A DNA stretch of 64,000 nucleotides, taken from NCBI RefSeq assembly GCF_041537925.1, contig NZ_JBGOSH010000001.1, positions 728,229 to 792,228 on the forward strand. Direction: 5' to 3'. The stretch's first letter is position 1. The number at the start of each line of letters is the position of its first letter. Positions 44,301 to 53,364 of this stretch are shown piece by piece. A model generated the notes under the pieces. It ran no database searches. It was not told the origin of the DNA and saw nothing but the letters and a program-made list of their open reading frames with translations. Position numbers and translations under genes: made by a program. The stretch is from Ruegeria_C sp041537925 (GTDB taxonomy: Bacteria > Pseudomonadota > Alphaproteobacteria > Rhodobacterales > Rhodobacteraceae).

Positions 44301-44909
44301 CTAGATGTGGCCCCAGTCGTCGGGATCCTCGGAGTTTCCCGGCGACAGGCCCAGATCATCGCCCTCGGTCGAACAACCCAGCCCCAAGACCGTCCGGTTG
44401 GCATAAGAGAAATAGGCGGTGACCTGATTGATCTCCAGTATCTGCCCATCGTCGAACCCAGCCTGACGCAAAGCCGCCACATCTGCCTCGGCCATATCCG
44501 CCGGGCTGTGCGTCAGTTTCCGCGCATAGTGCATCGCCGCGATCTGCGCGAGCTCCAACGGGGCTTGTTCTGGCGCGCGCGCCTCGATGGCGGCGCGGAT
44601 AGCGTCGCCACGCGCCGCATCATCCAGCAAGCGCTGCAATCCCTGGAAGTGATGCTCGACACAATAAGCGCAGCCATTGAGCGAACTGACCCAGACCCCC
44701 AGCACCTCCAGAAACCATTTCGGCACCGTGTTTCCGGAATGGTGCAGCACATTCTTGTAGAGGACCATATGCCCCTCCATCGAATGCGGGCGCAGGGAGT
44801 GGGCCATCATGATATTGTCGACATTGTTGCCCGGCCCGGTCACCCGTTGGTAAAGCCGCTTGAGTTTGCCGGTGGCCTTGTCATAAGGGATGGTTCTGAT
44901 CCAACTCAT
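44301..44909 (-). CDS. AhpD-like/carboxymuconolactone decarboxylase-family peroxidase-related protein
   Basis: A 202-residue protein of the CMD/AhpD fold. The redox pair lies in NGCAYCVEHHFQGL (CxxC followed by two residues and His), characteristic of peroxidase-related members. The segment LRPHSMEGHMVLYKNVLHH leads into it. It probably works as a thiol-dependent peroxide reductase. ATG 44909 with GGAG 7 bp upstream was chosen because it precedes the conserved SWIRTIPYDKATGKL. It is convergent with the GST gene. Confidence 0.87.
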   Translation of the reverse strand: MSWIRTIPYDKATGKLKRLYQRVTGPGNNVDNIMMAHSLRPHSMEGHMVLYKNVLHHSGNTVPKWFLEVLGVWVSSLNGCAYCVEHHFQGLQRLLDDAARGDAIRAAIEARAPEQAPLELAQIAAMHYARKLTHSPADMAEADVAALRQAGFDDGQILEINQVTAYFSYANRTVLGLGCSTEGDDLGLSPGNSEDPDDWGHI

Positions 44910-45056
44910 CTGTGTCTCCAGTGTTGAATGTTGATGGCTGCAGTGTTGTTTCTTGCAATACCAGCGCCCAGCCAGAACCTGATGCGCAAAGGATAGCACC
45001 AAAGCAAATCCTGCACTTCGTGAGCGAGGCATCAGTGCACGTAAAACCCTGCCAGT

Positions 45057-45728
45057 TCATGAAACTATCAACTGCGCCCTGGCGGATCGCAGATATCTCG
45101 AAACCTCCATGCCGAGGCTTGCCTCAATTGCAATCTGGAGGTCCGCATTTTTAGAAAACGCGGAATTCAGCGTGTCGAACTTCCAGACATATGCTGTCGT
45201 TGGCTTCGTTGTAGAAACCGTCACAGGTGCCGAAAAATTTTCGTCCTGGCTCAATAACGCGGTAGACCCAAGAAACCGGCCGGGGCCAAGCGTGTCCACG
45301 CGGGTCCCGTTGATCTCGACGTCGACCTCGCCATCGACGATGAGCATGAGGCTGTTCACGGGTTGACCCTGCTGCAGCAGTGAATCCCCGTTTGGCACGG
45401 AAGCACGCTGCCCCATTCGAAACAGATTGAAGGCGTCACGTTCCTTCAGGTTGCGGAGCGCAAGCCGGTACAAGCGCCTCTCTTCGTCGCTGAACGGCAC
45501 GGGTCGGCGTTCGGCTAACAGACGGATGATCCAGAAAAGATTGATCGCAATGAAAAAGATGTTCCAGCCAAGAGCGGCCCAAAGCGGTTGAGCCTGCAGG
45601 TAGTAATAGGGCAGAAGAAGTGCACCGCCGATCACCGACAGCACGCGCAACCAGAATATGTCCCGCACCGAGTAGGAACAAAGATAGGCCACGTTTGCGA
45701 TGTTTACCAAGATATCCAGCCCGTACAT
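45057..45728 (-). CDS. Popeye-like membrane protein with cyclic-nucleotide-binding domain
   Basis: A 223-residue inner-membrane protein. Three membrane helices cover roughly residues 5-20, 26-45 and 52-72. The cytoplasmic part (about 95-215) is a cNMP-binding jelly-roll fold, with SLLQQGQPVNSLMLIVDGEVDVEING typical of the first strands and GPGRFLGSTALL of the phosphate-binding cassette. The layout matches Popeye-domain proteins known from animals and some bacteria. It may read out cAMP made by cyclases such as the one at 37328-39172. The function is unknown. It has a long gap before parE. Confidence 0.8.
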   Translation of the reverse strand: MYGLDILVNIANVAYLCSYSVRDIFWLRVLSVIGGALLLPYYYLQAQPLWAALGWNIFFIAINLFWIIRLLAERRPVPFSDEERRLYRLALRNLKERDAFNLFRMGQRASVPNGDSLLQQGQPVNSLMLIVDGEVDVEINGTRVDTLGPGRFLGSTALLSQDENFSAPVTVSTTKPTTAYVWKFDTLNSAFSKNADLQIAIEASLGMEVSRYLRSARAQLIVS

Positions 45729-45994
45729 GCCCTTGCCTCATCTTTGCACCCCAGTTGCGATGCAGCCTAGGCAACACAGACTTTTGGTCAACGCGCACGT
45801 TGGTGCGATGCATGCCCATGCCTTGGCCAGAGACGGCTCCGCTCAACAGACCGAAACCGTCGCCCCGCGCAGTGTCCGGCGACATAGAGACGGGGCATTG
45901 AAATGCGCGCTTATCCACAACACCTCGCGTCCCTCTTCCCCCGAACCACATCACCTGCCATAATATGAAAAACCCAAGAACAAGAGCAGCCGAC

Positions 45995-47953
45995 ATGCCC
46001 GACGATCTATTGACGCCTGAAGCGACCGCCACCTATGACGCCTCTTCGATCGAGGTGCTTGAAGGGCTGGAGCCCGTGCGCAAGCGGCCGGGCATGTATA
46101 TCGGCGGCACCGATGAGCGGGCCCTGCATCACCTGGTGGCCGAGGTCCTCGACAACTCGATGGACGAAGCCGTGGCGGGCCACGCCAACCGGATCGAGGT
46201 GGAACTGCATGCCGACTATGCGCTCACCGTGCGCGACAACGGGCGCGGCATCCCAATCGACCCGCATCCGAAATTCCCCGACAAATCCGCGCTTGAGGTG
46301 ATCCTGTGTACCCTGCACGCGGGCGGCAAGTTCTCGGGCAAGGCCTATCAGACCTCGGGCGGGTTACATGGTGTGGGGGCCTCGGTGGTCAACGCGCTCT
46401 CCGACTCGATGGTCGTGCAAGTGGCGCGCGACAAACAGCTGTTCGAGCAACGCTTCTCGCGCGGCACGCCGCTGGGACCTGTCGAAAAGGTCGGCGCAGC
46501 GCCAAACCGGCGCGGCACCACCGTGACTTTCCATGCGGACGAAGAAATCTTTGGCCACCATCGGTTCAAACCCGCCCGACTGTTCAAATCCATCCGTTCC
46601 AAGGCCTACCTGTTCTCAGGCGTCGAGATTCGCTGGAAGTCCGCCATCGACGATGGCGAAACCCCGACCGAGGCCAGCTTCCATTTCCCGGGTGGCCTCT
46701 CGGACTATCTCAAGGATTCGATGAACGGCTCGTCCACCTATGCCGAGCAGCCATTTGCGGGCACCGTGGACTTTCTGGAGAAATTCAAGACCCCCGGCAA
46801 GGTCGAATGGGCAATCAACTGGACCCCCTCGCGCGACGGGTTCATCCAGTCCTATTGTAACACCGTCCCCACGCCCGAAGGCGGCACCCATGTGGCTGGT
46901 TTTTGGGCCGCGATCCTCAAGGGGATCAAGGCCTATGGCGAGTTGGTCAACAACAAGAAAGCCAGCCAGATCACCCGCGACGACCTGATCACCGGCGGCT
47001 GCGCGCTGGTCTCGTGCTTCATCCGCGAGCCGGAATTCGTGGGCCAGACCAAGGACCGTCTGGCCACGGTCGAGGCGCAGCGGCTGGTGGAAAACGCCGT
47101 GCGCGACCATTTCGACAACTGGCTGGCCGCCGATACCAAATCTGCCGGTGCGATCCTCGATTTCCTTGTTCTGCGGTCTGAAGAACGCCTGCGCCGCCGG
47201 CAGGAAAAGGAAACCCAACGCAAAACGGCAACCAAGAAACTGCGTCTGCCCGGCAAGCTGGTCGATTGTTCCGCCACCAACCGTGACGGCACCGAATTGT
47301 TCATTGTCGAGGGCGACTCGGCGGGCGGCTCCGCCAAAATGGCGCGCAACCGCAAGAACCAGGCGCTGCTGCCCCTGCGTGGCAAGATCCTGAACGTGCT
47401 GGGTGCGGCCAGCTCGAAACTGGGTTCGAATGCCGAGATCAGCGACCTGACGCAGGCGCTGGGTGTGGGGCTGGGCACCAAGTTCAACATCGACGATCTG
47501 CGCTATGACAAGATCATCATCATGACCGACGCTGATGTGGACGGCGCGCATATCGCCGCGCTCTTGATGACCTTCTTCTTCACCCAGATGCGCCCGATGA
47601 TCGATGCAGGGCATTTGTACCTCGCCTGCCCGCCGCTCTACCGCCTGACCCAAGGCGCGAAACGGGTCTATTGTCTGGATGAGGCCGAGCGGGACGAATG
47701 GCTGGAGAAAGGTCTGGGCGGCAAAGGCAAGATCGACGTCTCCCGCTTCAAGGGTCTGGGTGAGATGGACGCCAAGGACCTCAAGGAAACCACCATGGAC
47801 CCGTCCTCGCGCAAGCTGATCCGCGTCACCATCGACGAGGACGAACCCGGCGAGACCGGAGACCTCGTCGAACGCCTGATGGGCAAGAAACCCGAACTGC
47901 GCTTCCAGTACATTCAGGAAAACGCGCGGTTTGTGGAGGAGTTGGATGTCTAG
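45995..47953 (+). CDS. parE: topoisomerase IV subunit B
   Basis: The ATPase subunit of topoisomerase IV, needed for chromosome decatenation. A 652-residue GyrB-fold protein with the GHKL ATPase motifs (VLDNSMDEAVAG, RDNGRGIPI, GGLHGVGASVVNALS), a transducer domain, and the TOPRIM domain with EGDSAGGSAKMARNR and TDADVDGAHI. Its length without the GyrB-specific insert, together with DPHPKFPDKSALEVILCTLHAGGKF, favours ParE over GyrB. ATG 45995 with AAGAG upstream is preferred to a start 10 codons earlier. Confidence 0.95.
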   Translation: MPDDLLTPEATATYDASSIEVLEGLEPVRKRPGMYIGGTDERALHHLVAEVLDNSMDEAVAGHANRIEVELHADYALTVRDNGRGIPIDPHPKFPDKSALEVILCTLHAGGKFSGKAYQTSGGLHGVGASVVNALSDSMVVQVARDKQLFEQRFSRGTPLGPVEKVGAAPNRRGTTVTFHADEEIFGHHRFKPARLFKSIRSKAYLFSGVEIRWKSAIDDGETPTEASFHFPGGLSDYLKDSMNGSSTYAEQPFAGTVDFLEKFKTPGKVEWAINWTPSRDGFIQSYCNTVPTPEGGTHVAGFWAAILKGIKAYGELVNNKKASQITRDDLITGGCALVSCFIREPEFVGQTKDRLATVEAQRLVENAVRDHFDNWLAADTKSAGAILDFLVLRSEERLRRRQEKETQRKTATKKLRLPGKLVDCSATNRDGTELFIVEGDSAGGSAKMARNRKNQALLPLRGKILNVLGAASSKLGSNAEISDLTQALGVGLGTKFNIDDLRYDKIIIMTDADVDGAHIAALLMTFFFTQMRPMIDAGHLYLACPPLYRLTQGAKRVYCLDEAERDEWLEKGLGGKGKIDVSRFKGLGEMDAKDLKETTMDPSSRKLIRVTIDEDEPGETGDLVERLMGKKPELRFQYIQENARFVEELDV

Positions 47954-47961
47954 GAGTCAGA

Positions 47962-48927
47962 ATGCTTCATCAAATGCTCGCCAGGTTGGCGAGGGAGTTC
48001 GTCTTTGAACGCGCCAAACCCTTCGCCGGCAGCGAGTTCGGCAACTTTGTCCGGCATGACGTTTCTTTAGAAGCCAAGAAACGCTTAATTTTCTTACCCT
48101 ACGAGTTGAAGGTCAAATCCAGTGTTGGTGCCGGCAACTGGGCGGCCGTACCATGGGTTGCGTATTTTGACCCATTAATTACCGTTAGTGCAACTAGGGG
48201 ATTCTATGTTGTTTATCTTATCAATGCTCAATCCGAAGAAATCGTACTTTCTCTGAATCAAGGTACAACAGAGGTCTACCGCGAATTTGGGGAACGCACG
48301 GGCCGACAAGTATTGCGCCGAAGAGCCGTTGACTTGGCCGAACGAACACCAGAATTCGCGAAGCTCTTCGATCTTGATCCTATTGAATTGGGTTCTGTTG
48401 AATCGCTGCCTCTTGGTTACGAAGCAGGTCATTCTTTCGGGCGCACATATCCCGCGAGGGAAATCGATCCCGATGCATTTTACCAAGACCTCGAAAGAAT
48501 ACTATCCGCATATAATGCTCTAGTTGATCGCGGTGGTACAACTCCAACTGATACAATGATGGAGGAAGCCGGATCTACAGACATAACCGAGACACGCAAG
48601 TATTATCTTTCACGTCGAATTGAAAGAACACCCAACGTTAGGAAAATGGTTCTTCAGACAAAAGGAACTGTATGCGAAGCGTGCGGCCTGGATCCCCAGA
48701 CGCACTTCGGTTTCGAAGGCCCTTTGAAGAATACCCCGCTAGATGTGCATCATGCAAAACCCATTAGCGGTTTGGCCGAAGGAGAAAGCCGCAGGTACAA
48801 AGTGCCTGACGATTTCATTGTTCTGTGCCCGACCTGCCACCGTATGATCCACAAACAAATGGACGCTTCTGATTTGGATCAATTGAGAAGCTCAGTTCGT
48901 TTTGAGTATTTGGTCAAATATTCTTAG
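47962..48927 (+). CDS. MrcB-N/HNH endonuclease, probable modification-dependent restriction enzyme
   Basis: A 321-residue protein. Residues 1-150 match an MrcB/DUF3578-type recognition domain (LPYELKVKSSVGAGNWAAVPW, then FYVVYLINAQSEEIVLSLNQG). Residues 235-300 form an HNH nuclease of the McrA type, with Cys238/Cys241, the DVHH motif (residues 261-264), Cys289/Cys292/His293 and His297. Such proteins cut modified DNA, as type IV restriction. The gene is visibly AT-richer than parE and begins 8 bp after the parE stop with an AGGAG ribosome site. It is likely a horizontally acquired insertion using the parE transcript. Confidence 0.83.
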   Translation: MLHQMLARLAREFVFERAKPFAGSEFGNFVRHDVSLEAKKRLIFLPYELKVKSSVGAGNWAAVPWVAYFDPLITVSATRGFYVVYLINAQSEEIVLSLNQGTTEVYREFGERTGRQVLRRRAVDLAERTPEFAKLFDLDPIELGSVESLPLGYEAGHSFGRTYPAREIDPDAFYQDLERILSAYNALVDRGGTTPTDTMMEEAGSTDITETRKYYLSRRIERTPNVRKMVLQTKGTVCEACGLDPQTHFGFEGPLKNTPLDVHHAKPISGLAEGESRRYKVPDDFIVLCPTCHRMIHKQMDASDLDQLRSSVRFEYLVKYS

Positions 48928-48930
48928 CAA

Positions 48931-48960
48931 GCCGTAGGGTGGGCTTCCAACCCACCAAGC
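48931..48960. repeat. REP-like hairpin after the HNH gene
   Basis: GGTGGG (48938-48943) and CCCACC (48951-48956) form a hairpin within a CCGTAGGGTGGG context. This motif is common in dispersed intergenic repeats of many bacteria. There is no T run, so it does not look like a classical terminator. Confidence 0.45.
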
Positions 48961-49172
48961 GTCTTGTTGATCCATCACACGGTTGGGTGAAACTCAACTC
49001 TACCCTGCAAATACCGCCCTCGCGCCCGGCCCGGTGGTAAGTGCGGAACGCGCCCGCGTCGTGCTTAGGATGGCTTAGGAACATCTCCAACACCCTCACA
49101 CGCACTTGAAACCTTGACGACAAATGCGTGAGGCCTGTTGCGTGTGGGCGGGGCGTGCATAGACTCTCCCCC

Positions 49173-49934
49173 ATGACATCCTTCATCGCCGAGAACCAAT
49201 TGTCCTTGCTGCTGCTCTTCTTCGTGGGGGGCTGTTTCGGTACCGGGTTCCTGTTTCGCAAACCCGCCGGTCACCGGGCCTGGAAACTGGCCGATCTGGT
49301 CTGGGTTCTGCTCGGCGGGATCGGCGCGCTGACGGCGATTATCGCGGGGCTTTATGTCTCGGACAGCTCGCGCCTCGACCGCCAGATCGACGTGGCCTAT
49401 GCCGCCACGCTGGCCTTTGACCGCGACGCCGCCCGCTTTCGCCTGCGCTTTTGCGATCCGGCCTATGACCCCGATACCGGGATTCTGTGCGAAAAGGTTG
49501 AATTCCTGTCCGCCTCCACCGCCAGCAATGCCGATCTGCCGCTGTTTATCGCCGTCACCGACGAGGTCGCGCCTCTGCAGGGGCTGAATTTTCTGATTGG
49601 TGGGCGCGACGACGATGACATGGACGAGATGAAGGGCATGATGGCGCAGGCCGATGCTTTTGATCTCGACCAGTTTTTGGTCTTCACCACGCTGGACGAC
49701 AAAACCCAAGCCGCCGTTGACAACATGCGCCGCAAGGTGCCTGCAATTGCGGGCGATTACCTGATCCTGGCGCAGGCCTATGATGATCTGGTCACGCAGG
49801 TGGGCAAGCTCAAGGACGAGTGGGAATACCTGCAAGACAATGCCCATATCCTGATCCTGCAGGTCATCGCCCTCTGTCTGGTGAGTTTTGCCGCGCCATT
49901 CCGGCTGGGCAAATCGCTGGTGGAGTTGCGCTAG
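49173..49934 (+). CDS. membrane protein of unknown function
   Basis: A 253-residue protein with two N-terminal membrane helices (about 12-27 and 38-62), a large extra-membrane domain (65-215) rich in Asp and Ala with a Cys pair (LRFCDPAY and ILCEKVEF), and a C-terminal helix (225-242). The acidic loop GGRDDDDMDEMKGMM is notable. No family recognised. A longer frame starting 15 codons upstream lacks support. It lies convergent with the glycosyltransferase gene. Confidence 0.78.
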   Translation: MTSFIAENQLSLLLLFFVGGCFGTGFLFRKPAGHRAWKLADLVWVLLGGIGALTAIIAGLYVSDSSRLDRQIDVAYAATLAFDRDAARFRLRFCDPAYDPDTGILCEKVEFLSASTASNADLPLFIAVTDEVAPLQGLNFLIGGRDDDDMDEMKGMMAQADAFDLDQFLVFTTLDDKTQAAVDNMRRKVPAIAGDYLILAQAYDDLVTQVGKLKDEWEYLQDNAHILILQVIALCLVSFAAPFRLGKSLVELR

Positions 49935-49944
49935 CGGTCTCTGG

Positions 49945-50619
49945 TCAGCGCCGGTAACGCGCGGCCAGCTTTTGTGGATCGGCCCCGGCGAAATACCGCG
50001 TCAGCGTCCAGAGGTTCCGCGCCCCGCGCCGGAGCCAACCGGCGCGATATCGACTGGCGCTGGTTGTTGCACGAACGGGCAGGCCACTCAGCCGCGGCAG
50101 GGCGCGCACCAGCGCCACGTCCTCCATCAGCGGCTGGTCGGGATAGCCGCCGACGCGCTCATAGACCGCCCGGCGCACCAGCAGACCCTGATCGCCATAG
50201 GGCAGCCCGAAAAGCCGCGACCGCAGATTGGCCCAGCCCGCGACCCAGGCCGGTGCAAATCCGCCCGCACGAAAACCTAGTCGGAAATAGGCGCCCTGCC
50301 CCGACACTTCGATATGATCGCCCACCACCTGAGACCAAGCGCGATCCAGCACCGTATCGGCATGCAGGACCAGCAACCATTCACCCTTCGCCCCGGCACA
50401 GCCGCGCCGCAGCTGCCCCCCGCGCGAGGCAGGTCCGGTCAACACATGCGCCCCGGCCTCATCCGCGATGGCGCAGGTCGCATCCTGCGACCCGCCATCG
50501 GAGACGATCAGCTCGCGGATCAGCCCGGCGGTCAGCCCTTCGAACAGGGCCTCCAGACAGGCTGGCAGGCTGTCGGCTGCGTCAAGCGTCGGGATCACGA
50601 TACTGATCTTGGCCACCAT
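49945..50619 (-). CDS. family 2 glycosyltransferase (TIGR04283 type)
   Basis: A 224-residue GT-A fold protein. The N-terminal nucleotide-sugar-binding region is ISIVIPTLDAADSLPACLEAL with the DGGSQDAT loop; the metal-binding DxD region appears as LHADT. PLMEDVALVRAL carries a catalytic ED pair. The short single-domain form, with SRGGQLRRGC, matches a family often found near phosphate or arsenosugar genes; no such neighbours are visible here, so the acceptor is unknown. No membrane helix is seen. Confidence 0.85.
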   Translation of the reverse strand: MVAKISIVIPTLDAADSLPACLEALFEGLTAGLIRELIVSDGGSQDATCAIADEAGAHVLTGPASRGGQLRRGCAGAKGEWLLVLHADTVLDRAWSQVVGDHIEVSGQGAYFRLGFRAGGFAPAWVAGWANLRSRLFGLPYGDQGLLVRRAVYERVGGYPDQPLMEDVALVRALPRLSGLPVRATTSASRYRAGWLRRGARNLWTLTRYFAGADPQKLAARYRR

Positions 50620-50691
50620 GTGCTTCTCCTCTGGTGCCCGGGCGGGGTTGTCCTATATCACGGGGGCCAGACCCTAGACGAGGAACCCCAG

Positions 50692-51432
50692 ATGTCCAGC
50701 CGCCGCATCCTGTTGATTTCCGGCTCTGACGCCACGGATTTCCTGCAAGGGTTGATCACCAACGATATCAAGGGTCTGGACCATGGTCTGGTCTATGCCG
50801 CCCTGCTGACGCCGCAGGGCAAATATATCGCCGATTTCTTTCTTGCCCGGCAGGAGGACGGCATACTGCTGGATGTGGCAGCCCCCCTAGGTGACATGCT
50901 GTTCAAACGCCTGAGCATGTACAAGCTGCGCGCCGATGTGCAGATCACCGAATGCGCCCTGAACCTGCAACGCGGCACCGGGCCTGCGCCCGAAGGCGCC
51001 CTGCCCGATCCGCGCCATGCTGACCTGGGCTGGCGGTTCTATTCCGAAGCCACTGAGAGCGATGATGGCAGCGACTGGGATACCATCCGCGTGGCCCACT
51101 GCATCCCTGAGACCGGGATCGAGTTGACACCCGACAGCTATATCCTCGAATCCGGGTTCGAAGCGCTGCAAGGTGTCGATTTCAAGAAGGGCTGCTATGT
51201 CGGTCAGGAGGTGACGGCGCGGATGAAACACAAGACCGCGCTGCGCAAGGGGCTTTGCCTGGTCGATGTCGAAGGCGACGCCGAATCGGGAACCGAGATC
51301 ACCGCCGATGGCAAACCCGCCGGGACGCTCTTTACCCGGTCCGGCAACCGCGCCATCGCCTATCTGCGCTTTGATCGTGCCAAAAGCGATCTGAACGCGG
51401 GTGCCGCTCGGGTCAGGATGAACCAAGCCTGA
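50692..51432 (+). CDS. ygfZ: folate-binding Fe-S cluster maintenance protein YgfZ
   Basis: A 246-residue protein of the YgfZ/GcvT family that uses tetrahydrofolate to keep certain Fe-S enzymes functional. The signature KGCYVGQE lies at residues 166-173, with the functional Cys in it, and FLQGLITNDI in the N-terminal domain is typical. ATG 50692 was chosen because the conserved region starts there; the long upstream frame overlaps the glycosyltransferase in antisense. It is divergent from that gene with a 72-bp gap. Confidence 0.9.
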   Translation: MSSRRILLISGSDATDFLQGLITNDIKGLDHGLVYAALLTPQGKYIADFFLARQEDGILLDVAAPLGDMLFKRLSMYKLRADVQITECALNLQRGTGPAPEGALPDPRHADLGWRFYSEATESDDGSDWDTIRVAHCIPETGIELTPDSYILESGFEALQGVDFKKGCYVGQEVTARMKHKTALRKGLCLVDVEGDAESGTEITADGKPAGTLFTRSGNRAIAYLRFDRAKSDLNAGAARVRMNQA

Positions 51433-51515
51433 CACCATGGACCAGACCGTATTGAAGGTTTGAGTTCCGATCGGTTTCTTCGCACACTGCACCAAAGAGA
51501 CCTCGGGGGACGAAG

Positions 51516-52430
51516 ATGCTTCAACTCTATGCCGCAATCTGGCGGGTCAGTTCCGGGCGGCAGATCGTTTTGATCCTGCTGTCGCTGGCCATCGCCGCAC
51601 TGGCGGCTGTGCCTCTGGATTTCCAGAAGAACATCATCAACCTGCTGACCGCAAAAACGCTGGAGAAAGAAAAGCTGTTCCTGCTGGGCGCGGGCATGTT
51701 GGCGGCAATCCTGCTGAGCCTGCTGTTGAAATGGATCATGGGCTACCGCGCCAGCACCCTGGGCGAGGACACGATCCGCCTGATCCGCACACGGCTGCTG
51801 GACAGGACCGACATTCCGGGCCGAACCAAGGGGCGCCAAGGCACGCTGGCCACTGCAATCTCGGCTGAGGCCGAAGAATTGGGAAAATTCGCCGGCAGCG
51901 CCTTTTCCGAGCCAGTGATGCAGATCGGCACATTGGTCAGCGTGATCGGCTATATCGCCTCAACTCAGCCGATGCTGGGGCTGATCGCGGTGATGATGAT
52001 CGCGCCGCAGATCCTGATCGTGATCTACTCGCAAAGCCACGTGAATCGTTTCATCGCCGAGCGGGTACATGTGCTGCGCGCCTCGACCGACCACCTGACC
52101 GCCGAACAGACAGCCGAGGTCAAAGCCGCCATTCTGGCCGAATTCGACCGGATCTATGAGACCCGCCGCCGGATCTTCATCTGGAAACTGTCCAGCAAGT
52201 TCCTGCTGAGCGTCATCAACGGAGTCGGCACCGTTGCCGTGCTGATGCTAGGTGGCTGGCTGGTCCTGAACGGGCGCACGGATGTTGGCACGGTTGTTGC
52301 GGCCACAGTTGGTCTCACCCGCATACAGGCCCCCACCGCATTCCTGATCGCCTTCTACCGGCAGGTCAGCGCCAATCGGATCAAGTTCGACCTGCTGCGC
52401 GAAATCCTGCGCCCCGCGCCGCCGCCATAG
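51516..52430 (+). CDS. orphan ABC exporter membrane domain
   Basis: A 304-residue inner-membrane protein with the type I exporter six-helix bundle, for example ASTLGEDTIRLIRTRLLDR in the first coupling helix and GTVAVLMLGGWLVLNGRTDVGTVVAATVG near the end. It stops after helix six, where a nucleotide-binding domain would normally begin; the tail (EILRPAPPP) is short. No ATPase gene follows. It may pair with an ATPase elsewhere or have lost its domain. No frameshifted remnant of the ATPase is evident downstream. Confidence 0.82.
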   Translation: MLQLYAAIWRVSSGRQIVLILLSLAIAALAAVPLDFQKNIINLLTAKTLEKEKLFLLGAGMLAAILLSLLLKWIMGYRASTLGEDTIRLIRTRLLDRTDIPGRTKGRQGTLATAISAEAEELGKFAGSAFSEPVMQIGTLVSVIGYIASTQPMLGLIAVMMIAPQILIVIYSQSHVNRFIAERVHVLRASTDHLTAEQTAEVKAAILAEFDRIYETRRRIFIWKLSSKFLLSVINGVGTVAVLMLGGWLVLNGRTDVGTVVAATVGLTRIQAPTAFLIAFYRQVSANRIKFDLLREILRPAPPP

Positions 52431-52517
52431 CGCGGCAACGAGGCCAAACCCCCGTCGCTCCGTGAGCCCTGCCCTTCGACAACTGCATGACGTGCTCCGG
52501 GATGCCTGCGATTCGCC

Positions 52518-52550
52518 AAAAAAATACGCCAGCTACCCCGGCAACTGGCG
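52518..52550 (-). terminator. rho-independent terminator after efp
   Basis: CGCCAG/CTGGCG stem (52527-52532 with 52545-52550), followed on the minus strand by a run of seven U (52518-52524). It lies 32 bp downstream of the efp stop. Confidence 0.8.
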
Positions 52551-52581
52551 CGTTTCGTCGAGATTATCTTTTGACGCTGCG

Positions 52582-53145
52582 TTACGCGCGCTCGGAATAT
52601 TCCATGGTTTCGGTGTTCACGACGATCATCTCATCCTGCCCGACGAAGGGCGGCACCATGATCTTGACACCATTGTCGAGGATCGCCGGTTTGAAGGAAT
52701 TCGCGGCCGTCTGGCCCTTGACCACCGGCTCGGTCTCGACGATTTGGCAGGTCACTTTCTGCGGCACAGTGGCATTCAGCGCTTCGGCATCATAGAACTC
52801 GACCACGATGGTCATACCGTCCTGCAGGAACGGGCGACGGTCGCCCAGCAGCTCAGCCGGGACCTCGACCTGCTCATAGGTCTGGGTGTCCATGAACACC
52901 AGCATCCCATCGTTTTCATAGAGAAATTGCTGGTCTTTCTGTTCCAGGCGGACGCGCTCGACCTTGTCGGCAGAGCGGAACCGCTCGTTCAGTTTCGAGC
53001 CGTTGCGCAGGTTGCGCAGCTCGACCTGGGCAAAAGCGCCGCCCTTGCCAGGCTTCACATGGTCGACCTTAACCGCAGCCCAAAGCCCGCCATTATGCTC
53101 CAGCACATTGCCCGGCCGGATTTCGTTTCCGTTGATCTTGGGCAT
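52582..53145 (-). CDS. efp: elongation factor P
   Basis: Relieves ribosome stalling at polyproline. The 187-residue protein has the three beta-barrel domains of EF-P. The modification loop reads KPGKGGAF with Lys34 at the tip, the residue beta-lysylated by EpmA in many Proteobacteria; no epmA or epmB is in the window. The C-terminal domain has the signature TAANSFKPAILDNGVKIMVPPFV, close to the EF-P signature pattern. It is terminated by a strong hairpin at 52518-52550. Confidence 0.96.
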   Translation of the reverse strand: MPKINGNEIRPGNVLEHNGGLWAAVKVDHVKPGKGGAFAQVELRNLRNGSKLNERFRSADKVERVRLEQKDQQFLYENDGMLVFMDTQTYEQVEVPAELLGDRRPFLQDGMTIVVEFYDAEALNATVPQKVTCQIVETEPVVKGQTAANSFKPAILDNGVKIMVPPFVGQDEMIVVNTETMEYSERA

Positions 53146-53364
53146 GACATAAATCCTTCACTTACGGTTGATGCCTTAGTCCGCGCTCCTATATCTGGCG
53201 CGACGGACCCTGACAAGACAACGATACCTTGTGCTGCACCCGCAGCGAGCCATGCAAATTTCGCAATACTCTTATGCATCTCTGGGGTACCCGAATCGAG
53301 TTGGATCGGTCATAAGCAACGCCACGCCGAAAAATGCAAGAGCAAGAACAACAAGGAAGACGAG

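Noticed and set aside
46616..47653. 345-codon open frame on the minus strand
   Set aside because: Antisense to parE; no domain or start signal.
52462..53364. Upstream extension of the small conserved gene at 53365
   Set aside because: The extension is antisense to efp and through its promoter. The ribosome site and conserved N-terminus are at 53365.
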